A DNA stretch of 64,000 bases from Oscillospiraceae bacterium (GTDB lineage Bacteria; Bacillota; Clostridia; Oscillospirales; Ruminococcaceae): the NCBI GenBank assembly GCA_022508895.1, contig JAFLUH010000002.1, forward strand, positions 1-64,000, in the 5' to 3' direction. Under the pieces are notes generated by a model that had not been told where the DNA came from, ran no database searches, and saw only the letters and a list, made by a program, of their open reading frames with translations. Both the position numbers and the translations under genes were made by a program. Shown here in pieces: positions 47,894 through 56,793 of the stretch (positions within the stretch are counted from its first letter, which is position 1; every line of letters begins with the position of its first letter).

Positions 47894-48679
47894 TCACGGC
47901 TCTCTCCTTTCCTGGGCTTTGGCTGACGCAAAGAATGAGCATACCGCCAATAATATCAGTACTATAAACGGTATAAATGACAAGCTCTTCGCTGTATCCA
48001 AAATACCTGCGGCAGCTTCCATTGAGAGATTTTCACCGTTTTCCACCATGTCGTTGACATTTTCCAGAAACTTGTCGAAGTAGGATATATACAGCCAAAG
48101 GAAAAAGGCGCCTGCCAAAAGGAGGTTAAACAGCATACCCGGCAGCCTTGCCTGCTTTTCCGTCAGACCCGCCGCCATAAGCAGCTCACGAAACAGCCCC
48201 GCCAGCAGCAAAGCGTCCAGCGTCACAAGGTAAGTATTTACCGTGCCTGCCACAAGCTGCTGCCCCATAGGAGCTTCGATGACCGCCGCAAATATCCCGC
48301 AAAGAATGCCGCCCACAAGCATGGCAGCACCCTTGACGGAATAATGCGCCAGCGCCTTATCCTTAGCCGTGACAGGCAAAGCATAGGAATACCGTTTCCA
48401 GCCGCAGTTCACGTCGGACTTGAGCACGTCGGTATCATACCCCGCCAAAATAGCACTAAGCAGTCCGAACATCATACCGAACATGGCGATGGAAGTCTCT
48501 ATCATCTCCGAGTCTCCCGAGCCCGGGGCATTTGCAATATCCTCTTTCCACGCCACAAACACCGCAAGCATCAGCAATGCCGCAAAGCTCACCATCAGCA
48601 AAATGCGGACGACATAATGCCGCTTTGATATCTTCAGCTCCCGAAATATCAGCGATTTGAACAGCTTCATCACCACCAC
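47894..48679 (-). CDS. ABC-2 type transporter permease
   Basis: MKLFKSLIFRELKISKRHYVVRILLMVSFAALLML; multi-TM; next to the ATPase. Confidence 0.75.
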   Translation of the reverse strand: MVVMKLFKSLIFRELKISKRHYVVRILLMVSFAALLMLAVFVAWKEDIANAPGSGDSEMIETSIAMFGMMFGLLSAILAGYDTDVLKSDVNCGWKRYSYALPVTAKDKALAHYSVKGAAMLVGGILCGIFAAVIEAPMGQQLVAGTVNTYLVTLDALLLAGLFRELLMAAGLTEKQARLPGMLFNLLLAGAFFLWLYISYFDKFLENVNDMVENGENLSMEAAAGILDTAKSLSFIPFIVLILLAVCSFFASAKAQERREP

Positions 48680-49554
48680 TCCTTTGCGCCCTTATGCACG
48701 TAGAAAAGCATTATATCGTCCAAAGAAGCAGGGTCGATGATAGCGCCGTCGTACCTGCGTGCAGCCGCCTCACGGTCGCTCACCATCACCTCGGCGCCGT
48801 AGCTGTTTGTGCGGACGCTGACGATATCGGCGCTGTCGATGCCCGCCAGCTCTTCCTTGCTGCATTTGAGTATACCGTGCTTTTCAAGCACCTCGTCCTT
48901 ATAACCCGAAAGCAGTATCTTTCCACCGTCAATAAAGGTAACGCTGTCCGCAATTTTTTCAAGGTCGCTTGTAATATGTGAGGACATGAGTATACTCCGC
49001 TCCCCGTCCTGCAGATACTCCATGAAGATATGCAGTATCTCGTCACGGACAACGGGGTCAAGCCCCGTGGTAGCCTCGTCCATCACCAGCAGCTCCGCAT
49101 TATGAGAAAGCGCACAGGCGATCTGCAGCTTCATCTTCATTCCCTTGGAAAACTGTCCTATCTTCTTTTTTCTCGGCAGTCGGAACCGCTCTAAATAATC
49201 GGAATACAGTTTATTATCCCACTGCGGATACATTCCCTCAAATATCTTAGCCATATCGCCCGCATTGAAAAAATCGTGGAAGGGCAGCTCGTCAAACACC
49301 ACCGCCAGTCGCTTTTTTATCTCCGCCTCGTCTCTGACGTGATCAAGCCCCAGCAGCGCTATCTCGCCCTCGTCGATTTTTGTGATATTCAGCAGACTGC
49401 GTATAGTGGTGGTCTTTCCCGCCCCGTTCTGCCCGATAAAGCCCATGATACAGCCCTTAGGCACCTCAAAGCTGACGTTATCTAGCGTAAAGCCGTCATA
49501 ACGCTTGACAACGCCCTTTAATTCGATTGCGTTTTCGTACCCGCTCATATTCAT
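48670..49554 (-). CDS. ABC transporter ATP-binding protein (YtrB-like)
   Basis: GFIGQNGAGKTTTIRSLL; QFSKGMKMKLQIACAL; LLVMDEATTGLDP. Confidence 0.95.
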   Translation of the reverse strand: MNMSGYENAIELKGVVKRYDGFTLDNVSFEVPKGCIMGFIGQNGAGKTTTIRSLLNITKIDEGEIALLGLDHVRDEAEIKKRLAVVFDELPFHDFFNAGDMAKIFEGMYPQWDNKLYSDYLERFRLPRKKKIGQFSKGMKMKLQIACALSHNAELLVMDEATTGLDPVVRDEILHIFMEYLQDGERSILMSSHITSDLEKIADSVTFIDGGKILLSGYKDEVLEKHGILKCSKEELAGIDSADIVSVRTNSYGAEVMVSDREAAARRYDGAIIDPASLDDIMLFYVHKGAKEWW

Positions 49555-49925
49555 TCCCCTCCGTTTACAAGCTCAAGCAGCCCGTGCAGCTCCTCCATGG
49601 TTATCCCGCATTTTCGCGCCTTATCCCCTGCCTCGGTAAGCAGCGCCTCGATAGCCCTTATCTGCATTTCACGGTAAAGCTCCAGATTCTGCGCCTTGAC
49701 GAAGCTGCCCCTGCCCGTGTAGGATTCGATGAAGCCGTCCCGCTCAAGCTCCTCATAGGCGCGCTTTGTAGTCATGAAGCTTATCCTCAGCTCAAGGGCA
49801 AGATTTCGCATGGAGGGGAGCATTTCCCCCTCTTTCAGCCTGCCCTCCAGTATCATCGTCTTTATCTGCCCAGCAATTTGCAGATATATCGGCTCTCCCG
49901 ATGCGTTGCTGATATTGATATTCAT
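49551..49925 (-). CDS. GntR family transcriptional regulator (YtrA subfamily)
   Basis: GEPIYLQIAGQIKTMILEGRLKEGEMLPSMRNLALELRISFMTTKRAYEELERDGFIESYTGRGSFV. Confidence 0.93.
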   Translation of the reverse strand: MNINISNASGEPIYLQIAGQIKTMILEGRLKEGEMLPSMRNLALELRISFMTTKRAYEELERDGFIESYTGRGSFVKAQNLELYREMQIRAIEALLTEAGDKARKCGITMEELHGLLELVNGGE

Positions 49926-49962
49926 TTAACTGTACTCCTTCTGCTTTGTAGGCAACATGAGA

Positions 49963-49987
49963 ATTGTATAAATGATATATATACAAT
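49963..49987 (-). promoter_or_regulatory. Palindromic operator candidate for the GntR regulator
   Basis: ATTGTATA-aatgatata-TATACAAT, overlapping the -10 and start region. Confidence 0.65.
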
Positions 49988-50014
49988 TATAACGCTTATA
50001 CCGCCTCCTGTCAA
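49986..50014 (-). promoter_or_regulatory. sigmaA promoter of the gntR-ABC operon
   Basis: Minus strand TTGACA - 17 nt - TATAAT (consensus). Confidence 0.85.
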
Positions 50015-50036
50015 GAGGAAAAAAGCGGCGCACGAA

Positions 50037-50063
50037 TAAAAAAGCTCCCCTCAGAGGGGGAGC
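50037..50063 (-). terminator. Rho-independent terminator for the HD-GYP operon
   Basis: Minus strand GGCTCCCCCTCTGAGGGGAGCTTTTTT. Confidence 0.75.
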
Positions 50064-50068
50064 CTTCG

Positions 50069-53053
50069 CTATTTATTAAGATCGTCAGCTATCTGCTCCA
50101 GCGGCTTCAGCAGCTCAGAGCAGGGCACCTTGCCCTCCTCGATAAGCTCCAGCATCACATCTGCGATCTCGGGGTCGAACTGCGTGCCCGAGCCTTCCCT
50201 CAGCTCCCTGACTATGATATCCGAGGAAAGGTTTCCCTGATAGTAGCGGACGCTGGACATGGCGTCATAGGAGTCGGCAACACAGATTATCCTTGCAAAA
50301 TACGGTATCTCCTCGCCCTTCAGCCCCTCATTGTAGCCGGTGCCGTCGTAACGCTCATGGTGATACCTTGCGCCGTCGCCGATACCCTCCAGCGCGGTGA
50401 AATCCTTCAGTATACCGCCGCCGATGGTGGGGTGCTGCTTTATCATCTCCCGCTCCTCCTCCGTCAGCTTGTCGGGCTTTGTGAGTATGGTGTCGGGAAT
50501 GCCTATCTTGCCTATATCGTGGAGGAGAGCGATATAGTAGATACGCTCCTGATCCTCCTCGGACAGTCCCAGCTTTTTCGCTATTTCAACGGAATAATGC
50601 GCCACTCTTGCGGAGTGACCGTTGGTGTACTTGTCCTTTGCGTCGATCGTCCGTGCAAAGGTGAGAAGCGCCTGATTTATTATCTCACGGTATTCCTGCT
50701 GGCGGTGGCGGAGGGCGGTGGTCTTTGCCCGATGCACCAGCACGACCGTCAGTATCACCAGCAGGGAAATGCCGATAACGATGATCGTCCACAGCCACGG
50801 GCGCTCCAAAAGGCTGTACTCCTTCTGAACGCTGACGGAGCAGTCGGCTATTACCGTCTCGCCGTCCCTGCCCAGAACTTCGACGGTGAAATTGTAGTTT
50901 CCTCCCGGCAGATTGGTGTAGCTTGCGCTCATTGCGCTGTCATTGGTAAGGGTGTACGCCCTGTCGTCAAAGCCGATGAGCCTGTATCTCACGGTGACCG
51001 AGGTGCCCGAAAAGGCAAGGGGAGCAAAATTGAAGGTGAGACGTGTGGTGCTCCCGCTTATGCTGATGGAGGTCGGATTTTCAAAGGTAACGTCGTCTGC
51101 GGCGACCTGACTGATAACCGCCTTTATCTGCGTATCCGACGAGCCGACAGCGTCCGTATCCAGTATGGAAAGCCCGTTTGAGGTACACAGGTACAGTTTC
51201 CCGTCCCGTATCACGTTCCAGGTGTTTGCGTTAAGGGAGCCGGTGAGACCGTAGGCTGCTCCGATAAGGTTTACCGGAGTTTCCTTTCCCGACATGAGCT
51301 GCTGCCTGTTTACGATATTCACGCCGTTGCTCTGCATAAGCCACAGCTCCTCGCCCACTATCCGTATATCGAAGATACTCCCTGCGCTTTTGCGGTAGTT
51401 GTCCACGGTGGTGAAGCTCTTGTGATCCCAGTAATACAGGCTGTTGCCTGCGCTGATAAACAAGCCGACCTCGTCAGCCGCCATTCTCAGCACCACGCCT
51501 GCGGGAAGCCCCTCGTCAAAGCCGTAGCGGGTCACCTTCCCGTCCTTTATTGCAAAGATGCCCTGCCCGTCGCTGCCTGCATAAATCGTGCCGTCGCTGC
51601 CCTCGCATAGGGTCAGTATTATCGGGTAGCTGAGCCCCTGCTCCTCGGAGTAGGTCTCGGCGACCTTTCCGTCCCGTATCACGTTCACGCCCTTCTGGGT
51701 GGCAGCGGCGATACTGCCGTCGGAAAGCTCGATGACCTGCCGTATCTGGGTACTGGTAAGCCCGCTCTCCTGAGTAAAGGGCGTTATAGCTCCCGTATCG
51801 GGTTCGTAAAGCACCAGCCCGTTGTTGTAGTAGGTGCCTATCCAGACATTGCCCCTGCTGTCCGCTAAAATGTTGCGTATCCTGTCTCCGTACAGCATTT
51901 CCGTCAGCTCGTTCTCCACGGGTCTGAAATTTCCGTCCAGCATTATCAGCCCCGTATCCGTGCCGATATAGTAATTATCCTCAGTTACCGCCACGGTATT
52001 CACCGAGGTGTCGGAAAGCCCCGCCACGGCGTTGGGGCTGTGGTAAAGCCCCGATACAAGGTGTATTACCCCGTGACTGGAGGAGGCGACCCAGACGTTG
52101 CCCTGATAGTCGAAGGCAAGGGCGTTTGCCGCAGTTGCACGCTCGGAGTCCGCAGTGTGCCAGTCGCCGTCGGAGTCTATGTAGCCCGTCCCGTTAAGCG
52201 CCGCCGCCCAGATATTCCCGTTTATATCCTCGCCGATTGCGTTGAAGGTGGAAAGCTCTCCCGTGGAATATTTGGTGAATTCAAAGGAATTATCGGTGTA
52301 ATCCCCGTCTCTGAAGCTGACTTTATAAATAACGCTGTCGTCGGTGCCCAGCCAAAGCCCGCCGTCCTTGTCCGTCCCTGCGCAGTAAAGAGCCGCTTCA
52401 AGGAATTTTGCCGACTCGAAGGTGTATATCACATTCCCGTCTCTGACCAGCTTTGCAATACCGCCGTCAAGGCAGGTCCACAGCACGCCGTTTTTATCGG
52501 TCTGCATACTGTAAACGGTGCCGCCGCTTACCGCCTCCACCGCCTCTATCCCGCTTTCCGACACCTTGGCAAGCCCCGAGGTGGTCCCTGCGTACACCGT
52601 GCCGTCCTTACCCTCCGCAAAGGAGCGGACGGACAGGTATGCGTTGTCGTTGTCGTTGTCAACAAGGGTAAAGGTATCGTTTTTGCAGAGGTAGACCCCC
52701 ATATCGTTGGTGCCTATCCACAGCCTGCCCTGACTGTCCTCGAAAAGGGAGCGGATACTGGAGGAGGCAACGCTGCCCTCCTCGCTGTAATTTCTGAAGG
52801 TGGTGCCGTCGTAGCGGATAAGTCCGCCGTAGCTGCCTATCCAGACATACCCGTCCGAGGTCTGCAGCACCGTGTTTGCCTCTCCCGTAGGCAGACCGTT
52901 GCTCTGGTTGTACTCCCTCACTATCCTGTTTGTGAGAGGGGAATCGCCGTAAGCAAATACAGGCTGTGCCGCCGTCAGTAAAATGCAGCAGCACAGCAAA
53001 GCGGAAATACATTTTGCGGTTTTCTTTCTCATCAGATAAATACGCCTGCTCAT
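50069..53053 (-). CDS. Extracytoplasmic two-component-sensor-type beta-propeller (Reg_prop/Y_Y_Y)-TM-HD-GYP protein
   Basis: Signal peptide; repeated DG-VWIGT/GLWLGT propeller motifs; Y_Y_Y region; TM WTIIVIGISLLVILTVVLV; HDIGKIGIPDTILTKPDKLTEEE...HHERYDGTGY. Confidence 0.9.
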   Translation of the reverse strand: MSRRIYLMRKKTAKCISALLCCCILLTAAQPVFAYGDSPLTNRIVREYNQSNGLPTGEANTVLQTSDGYVWIGSYGGLIRYDGTTFRNYSEEGSVASSSIRSLFEDSQGRLWIGTNDMGVYLCKNDTFTLVDNDNDNAYLSVRSFAEGKDGTVYAGTTSGLAKVSESGIEAVEAVSGGTVYSMQTDKNGVLWTCLDGGIAKLVRDGNVIYTFESAKFLEAALYCAGTDKDGGLWLGTDDSVIYKVSFRDGDYTDNSFEFTKYSTGELSTFNAIGEDINGNIWAAALNGTGYIDSDGDWHTADSERATAANALAFDYQGNVWVASSSHGVIHLVSGLYHSPNAVAGLSDTSVNTVAVTEDNYYIGTDTGLIMLDGNFRPVENELTEMLYGDRIRNILADSRGNVWIGTYYNNGLVLYEPDTGAITPFTQESGLTSTQIRQVIELSDGSIAAATQKGVNVIRDGKVAETYSEEQGLSYPIILTLCEGSDGTIYAGSDGQGIFAIKDGKVTRYGFDEGLPAGVVLRMAADEVGLFISAGNSLYYWDHKSFTTVDNYRKSAGSIFDIRIVGEELWLMQSNGVNIVNRQQLMSGKETPVNLIGAAYGLTGSLNANTWNVIRDGKLYLCTSNGLSILDTDAVGSSDTQIKAVISQVAADDVTFENPTSISISGSTTRLTFNFAPLAFSGTSVTVRYRLIGFDDRAYTLTNDSAMSASYTNLPGGNYNFTVEVLGRDGETVIADCSVSVQKEYSLLERPWLWTIIVIGISLLVILTVVLVHRAKTTALRHRQQEYREIINQALLTFARTIDAKDKYTNGHSARVAHYSVEIAKKLGLSEEDQERIYYIALLHDIGKIGIPDTILTKPDKLTEEEREMIKQHPTIGGGILKDFTALEGIGDGARYHHERYDGTGYNEGLKGEEIPYFARIICVADSYDAMSSVRYYQGNLSSDIIVRELREGSGTQFDPEIADVMLELIEEGKVPCSELLKPLEQIADDLNK

Positions 53054-53071
53054 ACAGGCGGCTCTCCTTTT

Positions 53072-54328
53072 TTATGCCGTTTGGCTTCCTGCCATAACAG
53101 TATCCATATCACGGACGATCTTCCCGTTAAGCTCGCCCCTGCTTACCATATCCGTCAGGATAGACATTGTTTTTTCATGGGACATACCGTCCTTATAGGG
53201 TCTTTTTTCCGTAAGCGCCTGATAAATGTCAACGACTGCCATCAGCTGATCCTCGAAGCTCAGCTCCTTTTCGGTAAGCCCGCGGGGATAGCCCTTGCCG
53301 TTCAGCTTTTCGTGGTGGTTTGCCGCCCACTCCAGTATATCGGGTATCTCCTTTATCTGGCTGAGTATGTAGTAGGTCGCCGAGGCGTGGTTTTTCATCT
53401 GTGCAAATTCCTCCGCCGTGAGCTTGTCCGGCTTTTCGAGGATACCGTTTGCGATGGCGAGCTTGCCTATATCGTGCAAGGCTCCCGCAAAATAAAAGCG
53501 AATGGATTTTTCCGGGTCGAAGCCGTAGTAATGCGCCATGATCTCCGCCTTCCGTGCAACGCCCGTGGAGTGCCGCTGGGTGAATTCGGATTTATAGTCA
53601 ACTATTTTAGCAAAAAACTCGGCGATATTGCGTATCTCCTCATCGGAATAATCCAGCACCTTTTTGTGCAGCTCCTCATGCAGTGCGTCGGTCAAGCCCT
53701 TTTCCCGCATTGCAAGCAGCTTGTCGTAGGTCACCGCTTTAACGAACAGCTCCGACACTTCTTCGGAAAACAGCGTCCCCGTCCTGTCCTTTATCCAGCT
53801 GCAGAGCTTTTCGTATTCATCGGCAGTCAGCCGCTCCAAGTCAAGATGAAGCGTTGCGTCCGCAAGGTCTGCCAAGTGCAGTATCTGAGCCTTGAGATTG
53901 GTCTCAGCCGCCTTCTTGCCCAGCGCTCCCGTTCCGTCCGCATTTTCGTGGTGATACAGGATTATGTCCTTAACGTCGGTGCGAAAGGGCAGCAGGCGTA
54001 TATTTTCCTCGCCCACGATACTGTGGTGGCGCAGCAGCTTAGGCTTGCTCTGCTCAGCCAGCTCGGAGAGCTTCACGTTGGTGCCGTCGGAAAGGCGGCT
54101 GCCTGACAGCTCCTCATATATGAACTCAGTCAGCGCATTGTCATGCAGCAGGCAGCAGCCGATAAAATCCCGCAGCTCCTCTTCCTCATAGCCTGCCAGC
54201 TTTCCCGTCAGCAGCGCCATATACGCCACCCGCTTGCCGTGACCCGTGTCAACGCCCACCAGCTCCGTCTCCACCTTATCCAGAGCGAAGGACAGCGCAT
54301 AAAGCATATCGGTGAGGTCAAGTTTCAT
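53072..54328 (-). CDS. Tandem HD-GYP domain protein
   Basis: First HD unit CCLLHDNAL...HHENADGTG; second HD-GYP ALHDIGKLAIANGILEKPDKL...NHHEKLNGKGYPRGL. Confidence 0.88.
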   Translation of the reverse strand: MKLDLTDMLYALSFALDKVETELVGVDTGHGKRVAYMALLTGKLAGYEEEELRDFIGCCLLHDNALTEFIYEELSGSRLSDGTNVKLSELAEQSKPKLLRHHSIVGEENIRLLPFRTDVKDIILYHHENADGTGALGKKAAETNLKAQILHLADLADATLHLDLERLTADEYEKLCSWIKDRTGTLFSEEVSELFVKAVTYDKLLAMREKGLTDALHEELHKKVLDYSDEEIRNIAEFFAKIVDYKSEFTQRHSTGVARKAEIMAHYYGFDPEKSIRFYFAGALHDIGKLAIANGILEKPDKLTAEEFAQMKNHASATYYILSQIKEIPDILEWAANHHEKLNGKGYPRGLTEKELSFEDQLMAVVDIYQALTEKRPYKDGMSHEKTMSILTDMVSRGELNGKIVRDMDTVMAGSQTA

Positions 54329-54375
54329 AATTATACACTCCGGTTTTTTTATTCCATACTATTCCATAGTATACT

Positions 54376-54404
54376 ATTATACTGTATCACGGAAAAAAAG
54401 TCAA
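54376..54404 (-). promoter_or_regulatory. sigmaA promoter for the HD-GYP operon
   Basis: Minus strand TTGACT - 17 nt - TATAAT. Confidence 0.75.
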
Positions 54405-54437
54405 CCGTGATAAAACGGACAGGTGCAGCTTTTTGTA

Positions 54438-54466
54438 TTGACATAAAAGCGGCAAAGTGATATAAT
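54438..54466 (+). promoter_or_regulatory. sigmaA consensus promoter for the ABC exporter pair
   Basis: TTGACA - 17 nt - TATAAT. Confidence 0.85.
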
Positions 54467-54513
54467 TATACAGCTAAAGAAAGATATTTTGCCGCAAAAG
54501 AAGGAGCAACCGA

Positions 54514-56793
54514 ATGTTAAACATCTTCCGCAACCTGAAAAAGTATTGGTACCTCGTACTGCTGATACTTGCCCTGCTTTTCGTGCAGGCGTACTGCGAC
54601 CTGTCCCTGCCCGACTACACCTCGGTGCTGATAGACGTGGGCATCGCAAATTCGGGCATAGAATACGCAGTTCCGCAGTACATAAGCAAAAGCGGCTTTA
54701 TGGAGGTACAGCTTTTCCTCACTGAGGAGGAAAAGCAGCACTGGAACGAGGCGTATGCCCCCGACGGGGACAGGTACGCCCTGACCTCCGGGTCGCAGGA
54801 AAATTGGAGCGCCCTTGACGAGGAATTTTCCCACATCATCGCCGTAGTGTACATGATGACCTCACAGGCAGGCTCAGAGACCGAGGGCATGGACTTTTCC
54901 GCCGTGAATTTCGGCAATATGGATATGTCTGCCCTTGACCCCACCGTGATGACCCCCGAGCAGCTCCAACAGCTTCAGACAGCCGGGCAGATGCTGGCGG
55001 AGCTGGGCGTTGACATCACCAGCCCCACTTTAATGCTTGACCTTCGTCAGGTGTTTGAGGAAAAGCTAAGCACCCTTGGCGACTCGATAATCTCCTCAAT
55101 GGCAAAGCAGTTTGCCCGTGAGCAGTATGAGCAGTGCGGGATAGACCTTGACAAAATGCAGACGGACTACCTGTGGGTAACGGGTCTGAAAATGATGGCA
55201 ATGGCGCTCATTATGGCGGTGGTAGCGATAATCATCGGCTTTGTAGCGTCAAAGATAGCGGCAGGCGTAGGCAGAGACCTGCGCGGCAATGTGTTCAGAA
55301 AGGTCATGGGCTTCGGCAACGCCGAGCTTGACAAATTCTCCACCGCTTCACTCATCACCAGAAGCACCAACGACGTGCAGCAGATACAGTTCGCCACCGT
55401 AATGCTGCTGCGAATGGTGCTGTACGCACCGATACTGGCAATAGGCGGCATAATCAACATCAGCCGCTACGATTCGGGCATGAACTGGATAATCGTCCTT
55501 GCCATCGCGGTGGTATTCTGTCTTATCCTGCTTTTGCTTGCCCTGACAATGCCCAAATTCAAGATAATGCAGAAATTAGTGGACAGGGTGAACCTTGTTG
55601 CAAGAGAGATACTGACGGGTATCCCCGTTATCCGTGCCTTTGGCAGAGAGGAAAAGGAGAACGAACGCTTTGACGAGGCGAACACCCACCTTACCAAGGT
55701 AATGCTGTATGTCAACAGGATAATGTCCGTAATGATGCCCACCCTTATGATAGTCATGAACGGCGTGTCCGCTCTGATAATCTGGGTAGCGGCGCAGCAG
55801 ATAGACGCAGGCGTGCTGGAGGTAGGCGCAATGACCGCCTTCATCACCTATGCAATGATAATAATAATGGGCTTCCTTATGCTTACCGCAGTATCGATCA
55901 TGCTCCCCAGAGCAGGCGTTGCCGCCGACCGCATACAGGAGGTACTGGATACCGAGCCTTCCATCAAAGATAAGGAAGGAGCAGCTGCCGCAAAAACCGC
56001 CCCTGCCGAAAACGCAGCCGTCCGCTTCGACCATGTAAGCTTCAAATACCCCGACGGCGGCGAGAACGTCCTCACCGACATCGACTTCATAGCCGAGCCG
56101 GGCAAGACCACCGCCATCATCGGCAGCACGGGCTGCGGCAAATCCACACTTGTAAAGCTGATACCGAGGTTTTTCGACGTTACCGAGGGCACGGTCTCCC
56201 TTGGCGGCACGGACGTGCGGGACATAGCATTGCAGACCCTGCGAGGGCAGATAGGCTACGTTTCCCAGAAAGCAGTGCTGTTTTCGGGCGACATAAGCTC
56301 CAACATAGCCTACGGCGCTCCCGACGCCACTCAGGAGAATATTGAGGAAGCGGCAAGGATAGCCCAAGCCACCGAGTTTATCGAGGCAAAAGAGGAAAAA
56401 TACGAAAGTGCGATAGCTCAGGGCGGCACCAACGTCTCAGGCGGACAGAAGCAGCGCATTTCCATCGCCAGAGCCATTGCCAGAGACCCCAAGGTGTACA
56501 TATTCGACGACAGCTTCTCCGCCCTTGACTTCAAGACGGACACCGCCCTCAGAAAGGCGCTGTCCGAAAAGACAAAGGACGCAGCGGTGATAATCGTTGC
56601 TCAGCGTGTCAGCACCATTCTCAGCGCCGACCAGATAATCGTCCTTGAGGACGGCAAGATGGCAGGCAAGGGCACTCACAGGGAGCTGGTGGAAAGCTGC
56701 GAGGAATACAGAATGATAGCCAAGTCACAGCTTTCCGAAAAGGAATATCTTGCCAGCATAAATGCAAGCGTCAATGGAAAGGAGGGAGTATAA
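54514..56793 (+). CDS. Heterodimeric ABC exporter, subunit with large extracellular insertion and degenerate Walker B
   Basis: Walker A GSTGCGKSTLVKL, signature NVSGGQKQR, Walker B YIFDDSFSALD; about 180 aa insertion after TM1. Confidence 0.93.
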   Translation: MLNIFRNLKKYWYLVLLILALLFVQAYCDLSLPDYTSVLIDVGIANSGIEYAVPQYISKSGFMEVQLFLTEEEKQHWNEAYAPDGDRYALTSGSQENWSALDEEFSHIIAVVYMMTSQAGSETEGMDFSAVNFGNMDMSALDPTVMTPEQLQQLQTAGQMLAELGVDITSPTLMLDLRQVFEEKLSTLGDSIISSMAKQFAREQYEQCGIDLDKMQTDYLWVTGLKMMAMALIMAVVAIIIGFVASKIAAGVGRDLRGNVFRKVMGFGNAELDKFSTASLITRSTNDVQQIQFATVMLLRMVLYAPILAIGGIINISRYDSGMNWIIVLAIAVVFCLILLLLALTMPKFKIMQKLVDRVNLVAREILTGIPVIRAFGREEKENERFDEANTHLTKVMLYVNRIMSVMMPTLMIVMNGVSALIIWVAAQQIDAGVLEVGAMTAFITYAMIIIMGFLMLTAVSIMLPRAGVAADRIQEVLDTEPSIKDKEGAAAAKTAPAENAAVRFDHVSFKYPDGGENVLTDIDFIAEPGKTTAIIGSTGCGKSTLVKLIPRFFDVTEGTVSLGGTDVRDIALQTLRGQIGYVSQKAVLFSGDISSNIAYGAPDATQENIEEAARIAQATEFIEAKEEKYESAIAQGGTNVSGGQKQRISIARAIARDPKVYIFDDSFSALDFKTDTALRKALSEKTKDAAVIIVAQRVSTILSADQIIVLEDGKMAGKGTHRELVESCEEYRMIAKSQLSEKEYLASINASVNGKEGV

